Below, piece after piece: positions 50,250 through 60,828 of a stretch of 64,000 nt of DNA. Where the stretch lies: assembly GCA_021464245.1 (NCBI GenBank), contig JADCRB010000069.1:994092-1058091 (forward strand), read 5' to 3'. Source of the stretch: Carallia brachiata. Lineage: Eukaryota; Streptophyta; Magnoliopsida; Malpighiales; Rhizophoraceae. The position numbers and the translations under genes were made by a program. The notes below the pieces were generated by a model. That model worked only from the letters and a program-made list of their open reading frames with translations, had not been told where the DNA came from and did not search any database. Position 1 is the first letter of the stretch. Every line of letters starts with the position of its first letter.

Positions 50250-50261
50250 GCTCTGATACCA
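50250..50261 (-). other. Primer-binding site (tRNA-iMet)
   Basis: TGGTATCAGAGC on the minus strand, separated by one base from the LTR. This is the classical plant copia primer site. Confidence 0.9.
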
Positions 50262-50262
50262 C

Positions 50263-50742
50263 TGATAGTATTTTGGGTCTGATTTAGAACCAAACTAAAC
50301 CATTAAGTTAAAAATGCAGTAGATAAGAAGAGAAGAAAGAAACATGCTGCATTATAGCAGGGAGAGGAGAAAGAAACTGACTTCTCTCATCTTCTATTAA
50401 TCAACAAACATCAATATATAGCAGCAAATTTACATTCAAAATTCAAATAAGGGCTCCAAATCAGGTAGTGTTATATGACAGCTTTTTTGAATTTTCAAAT
50501 TTAAACTTACATGAGCTTTCAAACAGAGAATGATTACTTGACTAACCAAGCATCATTTCACATCAAAATATCTAAACTTAGCATGTAAATATAACAATAG
50601 AAGCCCCAAATATCTGCTATAACATATCAGCAGCAAGTCTATTAACTGTCATGCACAACAATTGTGCATTGGAGGAAAACAAGTAACAAGGGAGCTGAAC
50701 TTTCAACTTCAATGCAAAACTGCAGCACCATGTTCTTCAAGA
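50263..50742 (-). repeat. 5' LTR of the miniature element
   Basis: 480 bp, next to the primer-binding site. Its outer base pair is altered (TCTTGAAG on the minus strand instead of TGTTGAAG). Confidence 0.9.
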
Positions 50743-51489
50743 GGTTCTTTGGCTCCATCGGTAAGGAGAAGCTGTGGAGGCTATCTGTTTCTTCTCGGCC
50801 TGTCAACAAAGTAAGTCTCAAGCCAACACCCTCGGTTGATCTCGTTCTCCATCAGACTGGCACTTGGAGCTATTTACAGCTGTAAGTAAGACAAATAGTT
50901 ATGCCTTCTAGCCCTCGTACTGATTCTTTTTTTTTTTTTTTTTCAAAAGGCTTTTATGAGCCTTTGCTTTCATATTCATAGCCTCTTCCTGACAGCTTGT
51001 TTGGAATCAAGTTTTTGATAAAAAAAAAATAAACTAAACTCAATTTAATCTTAGAGATAGAATTGGATTTAAAAGTTCTATTATTTTCTAATCTCTTATC
51101 TAGCATAGATTATTAATTTTTTATTTTTTTAAGTGGGATAATGAATTTAATTAAATTCTACTCCATTGTCACATATTTTGGTGATATTGTCAATTTCAGC
51201 ACATTACTGGAACTTTTTTTTTTTTGGGTGCATAAGAGAGCTAAGAAAAGTAAAACTACAAATTATCTCAAGTGACACCAGCCGGATCATTGTTAAATTA
51301 GGCAGAAGTCCCGTCGAAAGCTGCAAATTCAAGATTACATCAGACCTAATTTTAACTAGATAGTCAACATAAAATTATCTTCACAAAAGACATGCTACAA
51401 GTACAAAACCCAATCCTCAGCACATACAAGAGAGTTTTGATATGTTTGTATTATTAAATGAATGAAAAGTTCATTTGTCAATAAAATAA

Positions 51490-52720
51490 TTCTCACAATG
51501 GAAGCGTAAAATTTTGTTTTTTTTTTTTCTTAAGTTTGCCAAACACGGCGTACGTCAGATCACCCTGTGTTTACGGCTTAATAAGCAACCTTGCACCATT
51601 ATGAAAAATTGACCGCCTAATCGTGACATTGGCATGCACTAGGTGGTCCAACTTTTATGGGTTGCGAAGCCTTTCATGAAAAAATAAAAAAAAAAAAACC
51701 CATAAGAGTGTATCTCAGCTTTTGGACCCCAATTCATGTGGCCATTAATTTTTCAAGCAAAATAAGTAGCTTTTTTTTATTTTTAAGTAAGAATAATTTT
51801 TTTCCCAACAAAAAATAAATTTTATTGCTTTATTCATTCTATGGAATAAAGTCGACTGGGTGCGCTTCATCAGTTTGCTTAAAATATACACCCACTAAAT
51901 AACAGGCTAAAGTGGGTGTGCATTATTCTTCTTAAGGCTTCTGGACATTGGACTGCATTGTGGGTGTCCTTGGAATTGTCCACGAGTATATTGTTGTCTA
52001 GCCTCAACCTAATTTAATTGATCAGTCATAATCAAAATTTTTTTTTTGACGTATTTAGAGTTACGTAAAAAATATATAATTAATTTAATAATTTTTAATA
52101 ATTTATTTTTATTTAAATTTAATATTTTTTTTATAATTTAACAATTTAAATTAATGCATACTCACCACATATTTATAATTATGTATTTAAAAAATATTTT
52201 TAATTTGTTTTAATTTTATAGCCGTTATATACTGATAGAGTATCACAAGGCAGTCGGTTTAAAGATCTGATTTAGATACTGAGATCTAAATGACTGTGAT
52301 TTGGTAGTAGAAAATTGAATAGAAAGTGAATAGAAAAGAAAATGAATAGAAAATAATATAATAATCATGATATTATAATTGATAAAAAGTAATAATTAGA
52401 AAATTGTGAGAAAGAAAATGAATACTAATTTGTGAGAGAAAAAATAAAAGACAATTATTGGATTGATAAAAATGAAAAAAAAAAGTAGAACATGAATAAT
52501 TTTTTCATTTTCTTTTCTTTTTTTTGATGGAAATTTGCCAATCATAGTGTACGGCTTTTTGAGTTGAGAAAAAGTTAATGAGTATAAATTTTTTTATTTA
52601 TATTTTATTATTACAATTATATAAAATATATTAATTATTATAATATAACAACTTTTGATGTATACTTATGTGGTGGAACTTTTATTAAGTTTATGGAATC
52701 CGCAAGGCCCTGGGATTTCT
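51490..52720. other. Spacer between unit A and the small-gene pair
   Basis: AT-rich, with no gene seen. A block around 52060-52220 resembles other AT-rich foldback repeats in the window (motif ATTTAACAATTTAAATTA). Confidence 0.4.
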
Positions 52721-52725
52721 TTCTA

Positions 52726-53663
52726 AGGTAATTTTAGAAGAACGCGGGCCTTCATCTTTATATTTCCAGTTCACTTCCCGCGCTGTATCGTCCTTCACGC
52801 TCTCCTCCTCCTCCAGAACCAGAAGACACACATCCCCTTCTTCTATGTTGTGTTTTCTCTGTAAATATTTACTAGAGAGAAAGCACGACGCATTCATATT
52901 CATATTCGTATTTATGGTCCAATTTTAAGTTCTTTTTTTTCTGCGGTTCTTCAATTTACTCTTCTCTCACTCTCTCTCTCTCTCTTACTTATTGGCTTCT
53001 TCTTGACGCCAATCCATGATTGTTAGCAATGAGGTGTTTTTGGTGATTCAATGATGTGTTTGAGAAGTCTGTTCGCTCCAAGAACAAGATTCGGGTCGGC
53101 ATCGCAAGTCAGAATCGCTTTTCAGAGTTTTCCCCCAAAGATAATTGCTCTCTTAACTTAACACTATTAACCAATTCCAATCATCTATTGTTTTCTTTAC
53201 ATTTTCCAAATTAGGGCTGCTTTTTCTTTTTCTTTTAGAAAGATCTTTTTGTTCGTTTTTATTTGGCTTTTCTTTGACTCTCATGTTTTACGTGTTTATT
53301 TTGCGATGTTGCAGAGGAAAGGATCTAACGGCTACGTCACAGAAACAGCTTGCCAACCAAATCAAGGTCAGAGAAAAGAAAACAAACTCATATCTTTTTT
53401 TTTTTTTTTCCCTTTTCTTTGTTAACATTGGCTTCTTGCTTTTTCGTAGTTTTTCAATTTTACCCTCCATTAGTGAGCCAAAAAAAAAAAAAATTCCTGG
53501 AAGACGCATCTATTTTGCCGTTGCCCCTTAATTCCTATGCATATGCAGAGGACAGGAATGCAAGAAAAATGATAGCATTGAGGGAAGCTACTATGGTTCA
53601 GGAGCTTGTAGTCGCGGAATTTGCTGCCAACGGGTATGGTTGTAAATGCCAAATTTTGTAAGT
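52726..53663 (+). CDS. Unrecognised small gene, tandem copy 1 (tentative)
   Basis: A conserved leader with CT repeats is followed by TTGGCTTCTTCTTGACGCCA and a start at 53051 or 53054 coding for CLRSLFAPRTRFGSA, which looks like an organelle-targeting start. Further exon-like blocks are about 53315-53366 (DLTATSQKQLANQIK in one frame) and about 53550-53660 (ARKMIALREATMVQELVV), each next to acceptor-like TTGCAG or ATGCAG. The donor after the first exon, intact in copy 2 (AAAG/GTAAG), reads AAAGATAAT here. The copy may therefore be a pseudogene or use another donor. No family recognised. Confidence 0.35.
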
Positions 53664-54247
53664 TATTTTTCTTTTTCATTTTGTGGAGTGTTTCATTTAT
53701 TTAACATATAATTCCGATTTAAGACTTAATATAGTTGTTTGGCCATTTGGCAAATGGTACTAGAAGTTTTGAGAATTTCATCAATTCCATAAGTGGAAGG
53801 ACTCAATTGGTATGTTAAACGGTTAACATAGTTGGGCTTATGAGAAATTAATAAAAGGGGCCACATAACTGCTTGAGATATTGATCTTTTACAAAGTCAT
53901 CATAAAATAAAGAAATAATATTAATTCTTGTTTTGATTTGATTTTATAGCCGTTATGAAGAATTTAAATACCTGGGCCAGATCCGTTGATACAAATCCTC
54001 ATTCCCCAGTGCTTTAGGATTGCAAAGGTAATTTTATTATGGAAAAATGTACACTTTCAAAATCAATTTTTGCTCGAATTACAACAAGTCTTCTATTTTA
54101 TGTAACGGTAATATTCTTTTTTGTAATATAAAAAATCTGTGTCTTTTTTGTTGTAAAAAATAAAATTATTGCTGAGAAAAATAAGAGTTTTATTGTAATA
54201 GGAGAAAAACTCAATTTTAAAAATGTGATGAACTCTTTTATTATTTT

Positions 54248-55054
54248 AGAAGAAATGCGCCCGTTAGTCGGTCATACTTGAGCCTTCCTCTTTATATAAT
54301 TTCCAATCCCCAGCCCGCTCTGTGTCCACTTTCTCCCTCTTCTCTTTTTCTCTTTCCAGAAGACACATTTTCTCTGTGTTTTCTGTACACACGGGATAGA
54401 AATCGTTCTTGTGCATTTTTTTTTTTCTATTATTTCTTGGTTTACTTGTGCTACTTTCCAGTTCTAAGTTTGCTTTTCTCTTGTTATTCAATTATTACTC
54501 TCACTCTCTGTCTCTCTCTCTCATTGGCTTCTTCTTGACGCCAATCTATGATTATTTTTTAATGGGGCGTCTTCAGTGATTCACTGATGCGTTTTGGACG
54601 TCTGTTTGCTCCAAGTACGAGGTTCAAGGAATTCTTAGTCAGAGCTTTCGGAAAGGTAAGTTGTTGATGAACTTAACACCATTAATCGATTCCAGGAATT
54701 TTTTTTTTTTTTTACATCTTCTAAATCAGATATGAAGTTTATTTGTCTTTCAGAAAAATCTTTTAGTTTGTTTTTGGAGTTTCTTTTTCTTATAGTATTT
54801 TAGGTGCTTATTTTGTGATGTTGCAGATGAAGGGATCTCACAGCAGCGACAGAGAAAGAGCTTGCCGACCGAGGCCACAAAAAAGAAATCAAATCCACTT
54901 CTTTTTTTTTTTTTTCTTTTCTTTGTTAACGTTCTCGTAAACCTCTTTCCTTTTCTTTCTGTGGTTTTTTCAATCTTGCCTTTATTATTGAACTGAAAAG
55001 ACTTTGGAAGACGCGTCTATTATACTGTAATGCATATAAGAGATGGCAGGAATG
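54248..55054 (+). pseudogene. Unrecognised small gene, tandem copy 2, truncated
   Basis: This copy is homologous to 52726-53560 along leader, first exon (54587-54655, MRFGRLFAPSTRF, good GTAAG donor), second exon-like block after TTGCAG at about 54826 (DLTAATEKELADRGH in one frame), and poly-T intron. It stops abruptly at GGCAGGAATGC (about 55054), inside the block matching exon 3 of copy 1. The DNA then becomes the BAHD pseudogene. A first exon without its last exon makes function unlikely. Confidence 0.5.
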
Positions 55055-55482
55055 CCCATCTTGTGTCAAGCGTGATGGGGGCAACTTTGAAACAAAAGGG
55101 TGAAGCTGCCTGATATCTCTAACATGGTCTCCAATAATCTCATTGAAATCCACGGTTGTTTACTCGGCCACGGTGAAAGGGATGGAGTTACCTCCGGTGA
55201 AGACGATGTGGGGCTTAAGAGGTGGCGGCGGGTATGCGAGAGTGCCGGCAAATGGGTAGCAGTGCTGGAGAGTGAGGGAGAGGGAGGTTTTTAAGGAGGG
55301 AAGGATGCTCTGCATAAGATAAGGAGTTGAGTGAGGGAAATCATAGAAGAAGAGGCGTTGCATCGGACGGCAAATAACCCATCACATGTACAGGAAGCAG
55401 AGAGGGATAGAAGCGGCAGCTGGAACTGCTTCTGGTGGGGGAGAGATTTGAAAATCACTTCTATGGAGTTGGATTGAGCCAT
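55055..55482 (-). pseudogene. BAHD acyltransferase C, 5' fragment, inactivated
   Basis: Matches codons 1 to about 145 of the intact BAHD genes and then ends at a breakpoint, so the HxxxD and DFGWG motifs are missing. Damage within the fragment: a 7-base deletion near codon 11 (around 55450) shifting the frame, a stop TGA near codon 35 (about 55381) and a stop TAA in place of the Ser codon in the AESTTVDF region (about 55161). The start codon MAQSNSIEV is still present. A hAT-like element sits five bases upstream of it. Confidence 0.92.
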
Positions 55483-55487
55483 ACTGC

Positions 55488-57128
55488 CAGTGCATCCAGA
55501 AAAAATTTTTAGCGGGTTATATGTATAGATATAATAATAATAATTAATATATAAAATAAAAATAAAAAATTAAATTAATTAATTTAAATAATAAATATCA
55601 GAATTATTTTTTTGTGAATTTTAACATTTTAATATTTTTTATTGTTTATATAATCAAATAAATTTTTTTTATAAATAATCATTTAAATATTTAGTATTTA
55701 TTTCTCATACGACCATGTAAGAGTTTCTTTATAATGTTTATTATAAAAAAAATTTACTATAACTATTATAGCTAATAAAATTAAAATTAATTTATAAATA
55801 AATATATGTTTGGATATACAATGTATTTTTAAATTTTTTTAATAACAATTATTACTAACAATTTGTTTTATTAAAATATAAAATATTTTTTCTAAAAAAA
55901 GTGATTAATATGAATATAAAAGAATTACTAAAATTATAATATGAATATAAAAAATTAATTAAAATAATTCTAATAAATACATTAAAAAAAGAAAGAAAGT
56001 GAAGAAATTAAAAATAAGGAACTAGTTCCTTTCGAAAAAAAAGTGAAGGAAAAAAAGAAAAGAAAAGAAAGCGAGAAGCAACGGAGGGGAGGGGGGAGAA
56101 AAAGAAAAAGCAAGAAAGCCAAGATGGCGAGTCAAACTTGGCCCCTGGGGAGGCATGCAAGTGTTTAGGGAAGCGCAAAATCACTGGACTAAACTTTCTC
56201 AGTTGTGGATATTTCACCTATTATAAATAAGGTAAATATATAAATTTTACTTATTAATTTTAATTTTTCTAAAAAATTTATTTATAATATTTTTATATTT
56301 TAAATTTTACCTTCAACGTTTCTACCGTCAATTATTTCTGTCCTGCTCCGTTAGATTGTCGGTAAATTTAATATTTAACAGTCTAATTATCGTCACGTCG
56401 TCTAATTTAAATTACATATTAACATAAAGTGATAACCTGATATCTAATAATTTTTTTTAAATTTTTTTTCAAATATTGTGACTTTCAAAAAATCAAAAGA
56501 AAATGTTATTTATGATTTACAAAGTTAAAAATAAAAATAAAAATAAAAAGTCTGTTATCTGTATATATTAGAATAAACAAATACCTGAACATGACTAATC
56601 AGAAAAAGAAGAGATATAACAGATGATCACTTTATTAGATATCAAGTCATCACCTTATATTAACATATTATTTAAATTAGCCGACGTGACAATAATTAGA
56701 TTGCTAAATGTTAAATTTAACGGCCAACTAACGATTAGGACAAAAATGATTGACGGTATAAACGTAAATGACAGAATTTAAAATATAAAAATATTGTGAG
56801 TAAAATTTTTAAAAAGGTAAACATGATAAGCAAAATTCATATATTTGCCTATAAATAAATAATTTAAAATTGATGGGGACCCCAAAAAACCCATAAAGTG
56901 GATGCACCCATGTATATTATAAGAATAGAAGTCGGTGTTTTGATAATTTTTGTATTGATATTTATCACAATTAAAACGGTAATTGATATTTTTAAAATAA
57001 ATACTAATATTTTTTAAACACTTGTTGTTTTTACATTTTTAAAATATCTGTTACCGTTTTAAAAATAACAGTTGTAGTTTCGCCTAAAACATTTCTCGAC
57101 ATAAAAAGTCCGGACATATACGGGTGCT
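55488..57128. mobile_element. hAT-like non-autonomous insertion at the start of the BAHD pseudogene
   Basis: The sequence upstream of the pseudogene ATG is interrupted after CATACTGC (55480-55487) and resumes with CATATTAC (57129-57136), continuing as in genes A and B. The duplication is 8 bp with two differences, fitting an aged hAT target site. The left end CAGTGCATCCAG resembles hAT termini; the right end read inverted is AGCACCCGTATATG, a poor match. The interior is AT-rich, has no transposase, and contains a nested Mutator MITE at 56231-56849. Confidence 0.6.
56222..56858. mobile_element. Mutator-like MITE with perfect 9-bp TSD
   Basis: The element is 56231-56849 (619 bp) with terminal inverted repeats of about 230 bp: left end GGTAAATATATAAATTTTAC, right end inverted GGCAAATATATGAATTTTGC. 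Perfect 9-bp duplications TATAAATAA lie at 56222-56230 and 56850-56858. Long TIRs plus a 9-bp duplication are the signature of Mutator (MULE) elements. It is non-coding, and transcription would give a long hairpin RNA. Confidence 0.9.
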
Positions 57129-57150
57129 CATATTACAATTAGGAAGGAAG

Positions 57151-57645
57151 GGATATGATATTTTTTAATTCTAAACCTTTATATTTTTATACATATGAAT
57201 TCTAAATTTTTTTGAAATTTCATTTGAATTCTAAACCTTTCAATTTTTTACTAAATCAGTCTATCCGTTAACAGAAAGTGATCAATTTATTAAAAAAATG
57301 ATTCTAATTTTACAAAAATTATTTTAAAAAAGGATAAAAAAGGTAATTAAATTTTTTCATTAAAAAATATACATTTTGTATATTTAATTCGAGTTTTTGT
57401 TGATTAAAAAAATATTTAATGTGCATATTTGCTAATAAAAAAAATATTTACCTTGCACATTTGACTTTTTTTAAATAATTTCCCTCAAGTTAAACTCGTT
57501 TATTAATGGATTGACCATTTTTATAAACGAAAGAACTGATTTGATAAAAAAAATAAAAGGTTTAAAATTTAAATAAAATATTAAAAAAATTTGAAGCTCA
57601 TATATAAAAAAACAAAAAGATTTAGAATTACCAAATATCATATCC
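57151..57645. mobile_element. Foldback MITE with about 160-bp arms
   Basis: The left end GGATATGATATTTTTTAATT and the right end inverted GGATATGATATTTGGTAATT continue as imperfect inverted arms for about 160 bp. It interrupts the duplicated 5' flank of the BAHD pseudogene: GGAAGGAAG on the left, AAGAAAGATAAACAGTG on the right, compared with GGAAGGAAGATAAACAGTG upstream of gene B. The exact duplication is blurred. Confidence 0.75.
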
Positions 57646-58784
57646 TTATTAAGAAAGATAAACAGTGATGAATAATGTCAAACGTGAGGAGCAGTAGCCA
57701 TTAGCAATTTATTGAAATATTTATACTTTTTGTGTGTAGTTTGATTATCTTTTAAGAGTCCTAAAAAAAATAGAGGAAGCATCAACTAATTATTTTATAT
57801 AATTAAATTATTAATATTTTTTAAAAAATAAAAATATATTTATTTTTATTATAAATATTAATTATCTAATTATACAAAATAATTAGACAATTATTATACA
57901 CGTGTTCCATGCCATATTTTTTCATCATATATACTGTTTTTCTATTTTTTGTGATAAAATTAGGGAGTCAAGGAGGCCGCTACCCAGATCCCTCTCCCCT
58001 CTCATCTTGGCCCCTCCCCAAGTTTTTCCTTATTATTTTACTAGGCATGTAATTTATATGTCTATTATTTAAAAATAAGAAAAATTTCAAATAATAATAT
58101 TTAATTATCAATGAAATAATAATAAGATGATATAAACTGTTTAATAATTAAAATTAAAAAATTAAATAAATCATTAATTAATATTTGATAAACTATGTAA
58201 TTTTTAATACTATCAAAAATTTAAGCTAAGTACCGAAACTCCAAAAAACATGCCGCTTATCATAGACGTGGGAAGTGTGCGTGTTTGAGCTTTGCCATGG
58301 ATGTTATTGTCTGCCCAGGGCAACTTTGGCTGCCCTTTTAACTGGTTTATGGTTGTCGCGCTAAACTGTGGAACTCCCCATAAAGTTATAATAAATTAAT
58401 TACATAGTTTATTTAAAATATTTAATAATTTTTTAAAATTCAATTATTAATTTTAATATCATTGTATTATTATTATATTATTATTTAATATGTAGTCTGA
58501 TTTTTTTTTCTTTTTTGGTTAAAAATTGAAAACCAATGGATAACACTCCAGACTCTCATGGTGAAATTTTGCGTCTGGTATCCATGTGCACACGTACATT
58601 TACCGTGTCCGTGACGGGTCGTCTGACTCGTCTCATTATTTTGGTGGGTTCTTCTTCTGCATTGGTATTTGGATGCGAAAGGAGTGAAGGATGGAGGTTA
58701 TCTATTTCTTCTTGACCTGGTAACATAGGAAGTCTCAATCCCAATATCCTCGGTTGATTTCGCTCTGCCTCAGTCCGGCACTTG

Positions 58785-59858
58785 TTGGGAGCGTTTAGTT
58801 TTGCTAACGAATAAATATTGGTGTTCTGGTAATTTATGTGTCAAATTTTATATTGAGTAAAATTAAAATTATTATTTTTAAAACTACAATTAATATTTTT
58901 GAAACAGTTATTATTTTTTTATTTAAAAAATATCAGTCGTAATTTTAAAAATAATAGTTACGGTTTTATTTACAACAAAACCTTAATACAAAATTCTCGG
59001 AATATGCAAGTGTACTATTTATTAACAGAGGATGTTGTTTGCGGCTGAAAATAAAAAAATAAGATAAAATAGTATTTAATTAATTTATTTAGATATTATT
59101 GTTACTGATATTTTCTATAATATGGTGTTAATTGAAAAAATGGCACGTCCCAAAAGAAAAAAACTATGAATTCTGGCTTTTTCGTATTCAATTACAAAAA
59201 TGACCTTAAATGACGCACAGTACTAGGCAATCTTGTTTTTATTGCTGGCGCTCGCTGAGAGACGCATGCACAGTTCGACGCACAGGGAGGAAAGTATTGA
59301 ATATTTTTTTTTCAACTATGATCCATGAACAATATTATAAAACGATATTATTTTATTACAAACTGTTCTTCTTCTTTTTTTTTGAGAGAGATTATAAAAA
59401 ACTCTTCTTAAATTTAGAGAACAGTTGAAACAATAATGTTATTTTCCTTGCAAAATAATATTATTTCAAGTGTGGTGACTTCTTTGTTTTTTTATTTAAA
59501 AAATAATCACGTGCATAATAAAAATAATAACATTTTTTAATGACAATAATTTTAAAAATAAAAATAATATTTATTATAAATTGTAATTGATATTCAAATC
59601 ACACATTCAATAAATTTTTATTTATAAACACATAAGATTAATTTAGATTAACTAGAGGTAATGAGACTATCTATTATAATAAAATAGAAATAAAATATTT
59701 AAAATAATCATTTTATTATTAAATAAGTAATAATTAATATTAATTTAACTAAATAATATGATTTTATTTTATTTATCAGTAACAACAACAATCAGTAATT
59801 AATAACAACAATAAAAAATCAGTAACAATAATTAGTAACAGTAAAATTAAACACCCTC
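58785..59858. mobile_element. TIR-like 1.07-kb insertion specific to unit C
   Basis: Unit A reads GGCACTTGGAGCTATTTAC. In unit C the same sequence is split between GGCACTTG (ending 58784) and TTGGACTATTTAC (from 59859). The insert starts TTGGGAGCGTTTAGTTTTGC and, read inverted from its right end, GAGGGTGTTTAATTTTAC, similar terminal repeats. A 3-bp TTG duplication is possible. The interior is mostly AT-rich, with one balanced stretch around 59200-59300 and CAGTAACAA-like repeats near 59780-59840. No transposase. Confidence 0.55.
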
Positions 59859-60129
59859 TTGGACTATTTACAACTGTTGGAGGAGATTTCGGTTAAGTGC
59901 TTAAAGAATGATTGTCTAGCCCTTTTTTTTTTTTTAATAAGGCCTTTATGAGCCTTTGTTTTCAGATTTATAGTTTCTTCTCGAGAACTTGTTTGGAATC
60001 AAGTTTTTGATAAAATAAAATTAAACTAAAGTCAATTTAATCTTAGAGGTACAATTCGATTTAATAATTTATCATATATTTTAATCTCTTCTCTAGTATA
60101 TATTATTAACTTTTTATTTTTTGTTAAGT

Positions 60130-60176
60130 GGTAGAATGAATTTAAATTTTTTTGAGACAAGGTAGAATGAATTTAA
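60130..60176 (-). mobile_element. Solo poly-T micro-insert in unit C with 16-bp perfect TSD
   Basis: GGTAGAATGAATTTAA at 60130-60145 and 60161-60176 flanks a 15-base insert, A, seven T, GAGACAA. The homologous site in unit A (about 51134-51150) has a single GGATAATGAATTTAA and no insert. Confidence 0.8.
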
Positions 60177-60397
60177 TTGCCTTCTTCCCCATTTTCATAT
60201 ACTTTCGGTGATATTGTCAATTCTATCACATTAGTGGAGCTTTGTAAGTTTAAGATTTCGGTTAAATTTTCTACTTAAAGCAAAAGTAATACCAAACAAA
60301 GAAATTGATGGAAGTTTTCATTTTCTTTTTCGTTCTAAACAAGCCAAGAGATTTTCAATGTGTTTGCATTATTGAATGAATCTGTGGCCTCATCATG

Positions 60398-60828
60398 AGA
60401 CTGGAGCGACATTGCTGCAGAGATTTGGGGAATCTATTGTGGGCTGGACTTAGCGTGAAACTTTGGGTTTCGACAGGTATATCTTGAAGTTGACTCCATG
60501 CAAGCTGCGTTGAGTATATCCAAAGGAGTGCGTGCAACTCACCCTCGTATGAACATCATTCATGGCTTCTAAGACCTGTTGAATAGGGACTGGTCAGTTT
60601 TTGTCCAGCAAGGGAATAAGGAGGGAAATAAAGTTGTTGATTGTTTAGCTAATGCTGTTCTATATAGGGAGCTGGGCATTCAGATTCTATAGGAGCCTCC
60701 AAGGGAAGTGGGGCAACTGGTTTGGCAAGATGCCATTTTGATAAGGTGGCCTCGTTCGATTGTTGCTCTTGATTCATAGTAGGCGTTAAAGCCTCCAAGT
60801 TTTACCAAAAAGAAAAGACTGGAGCGAC
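60398..60828 (+). mobile_element. 5'-truncated LINE, RNase H tail, 13-bp perfect TSD
   Basis: AGACTGGAGCGAC at 60398-60410 and 60816-60828 flanks a 405-bp insert. Its plus-strand frame reads as the C-terminal RNase H of a plant LINE: AAEIWG, then VYLEVDSMQAALSI, NRDWSVFVQQGNKEGN, VVDCLAN and QLVWQDA, with three in-frame stop codons. The 3' end is ACCAAAAAGAAAA. The unit-A counterpart near 44785 (TGACTGCAGCGATTTTC) is uninterrupted. Confidence 0.9.

Larger units (their letters stand above)
49190..50742 (-). mobile_element. Miniature LTR retrotransposon (TRIM/SMART-like), 1553 bp
   Basis: Two 480-bp LTRs, 49190-49669 and 50263-50742, flank a 593-bp interior. On the minus strand each LTR starts TGTTGAAGAAC and ends ACTATCA; the upstream copy has TC for TG at its very tip. 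One base inside the 5' LTR lies TGGTATCAGAGC (50250-50261 inverted), the initiator-tRNA-Met primer site used by copia elements. A purine tract AAGGAGGAG precedes the 3' LTR. A 5-bp duplication GGTTC sits at 49185-49189 and 50743-50747. The interior has no gag or pol. By eye the LTRs differ at about 18-20 positions. Unit C at about 58655 keeps the empty site. Confidence 0.93.
44490..51480. repeat. Duplicated segment, unit A (contains BAHD gene A)
   Basis: The 3' flank of gene A (44490-45755) reappears inverted after gene B (62461-63485 and on beyond 63966). The region upstream of gene A (about 48880-51480) reappears in direct orientation at 58280-60397. Matching landmarks include CACCGTCTGTTGAGCCAAGA near 45200, 60919 and (inverted) 63120; GAGCTTTGCCA near 48902 and 58290; and CTTGTTTGGAATCAAGTTTT near 50997 and 59989. 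The unit is larger than the gene and has later insertions. Confidence 0.8.
57646..60397. repeat. Duplicated segment, unit C flank
   Basis: Direct-orientation counterpart of 47163-51480 in unit A: first the immediate 5' flank of the gene (57655-57710), then the block 58280-58780 (matching 48895-49190 and 50743-50870) and 59860-60397 (matching 50870-51480). Divergence is considerable. The empty site of the unit-A LTR element lies near 58655 (GGTGGGTTCTTCTTC). Confidence 0.75.
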
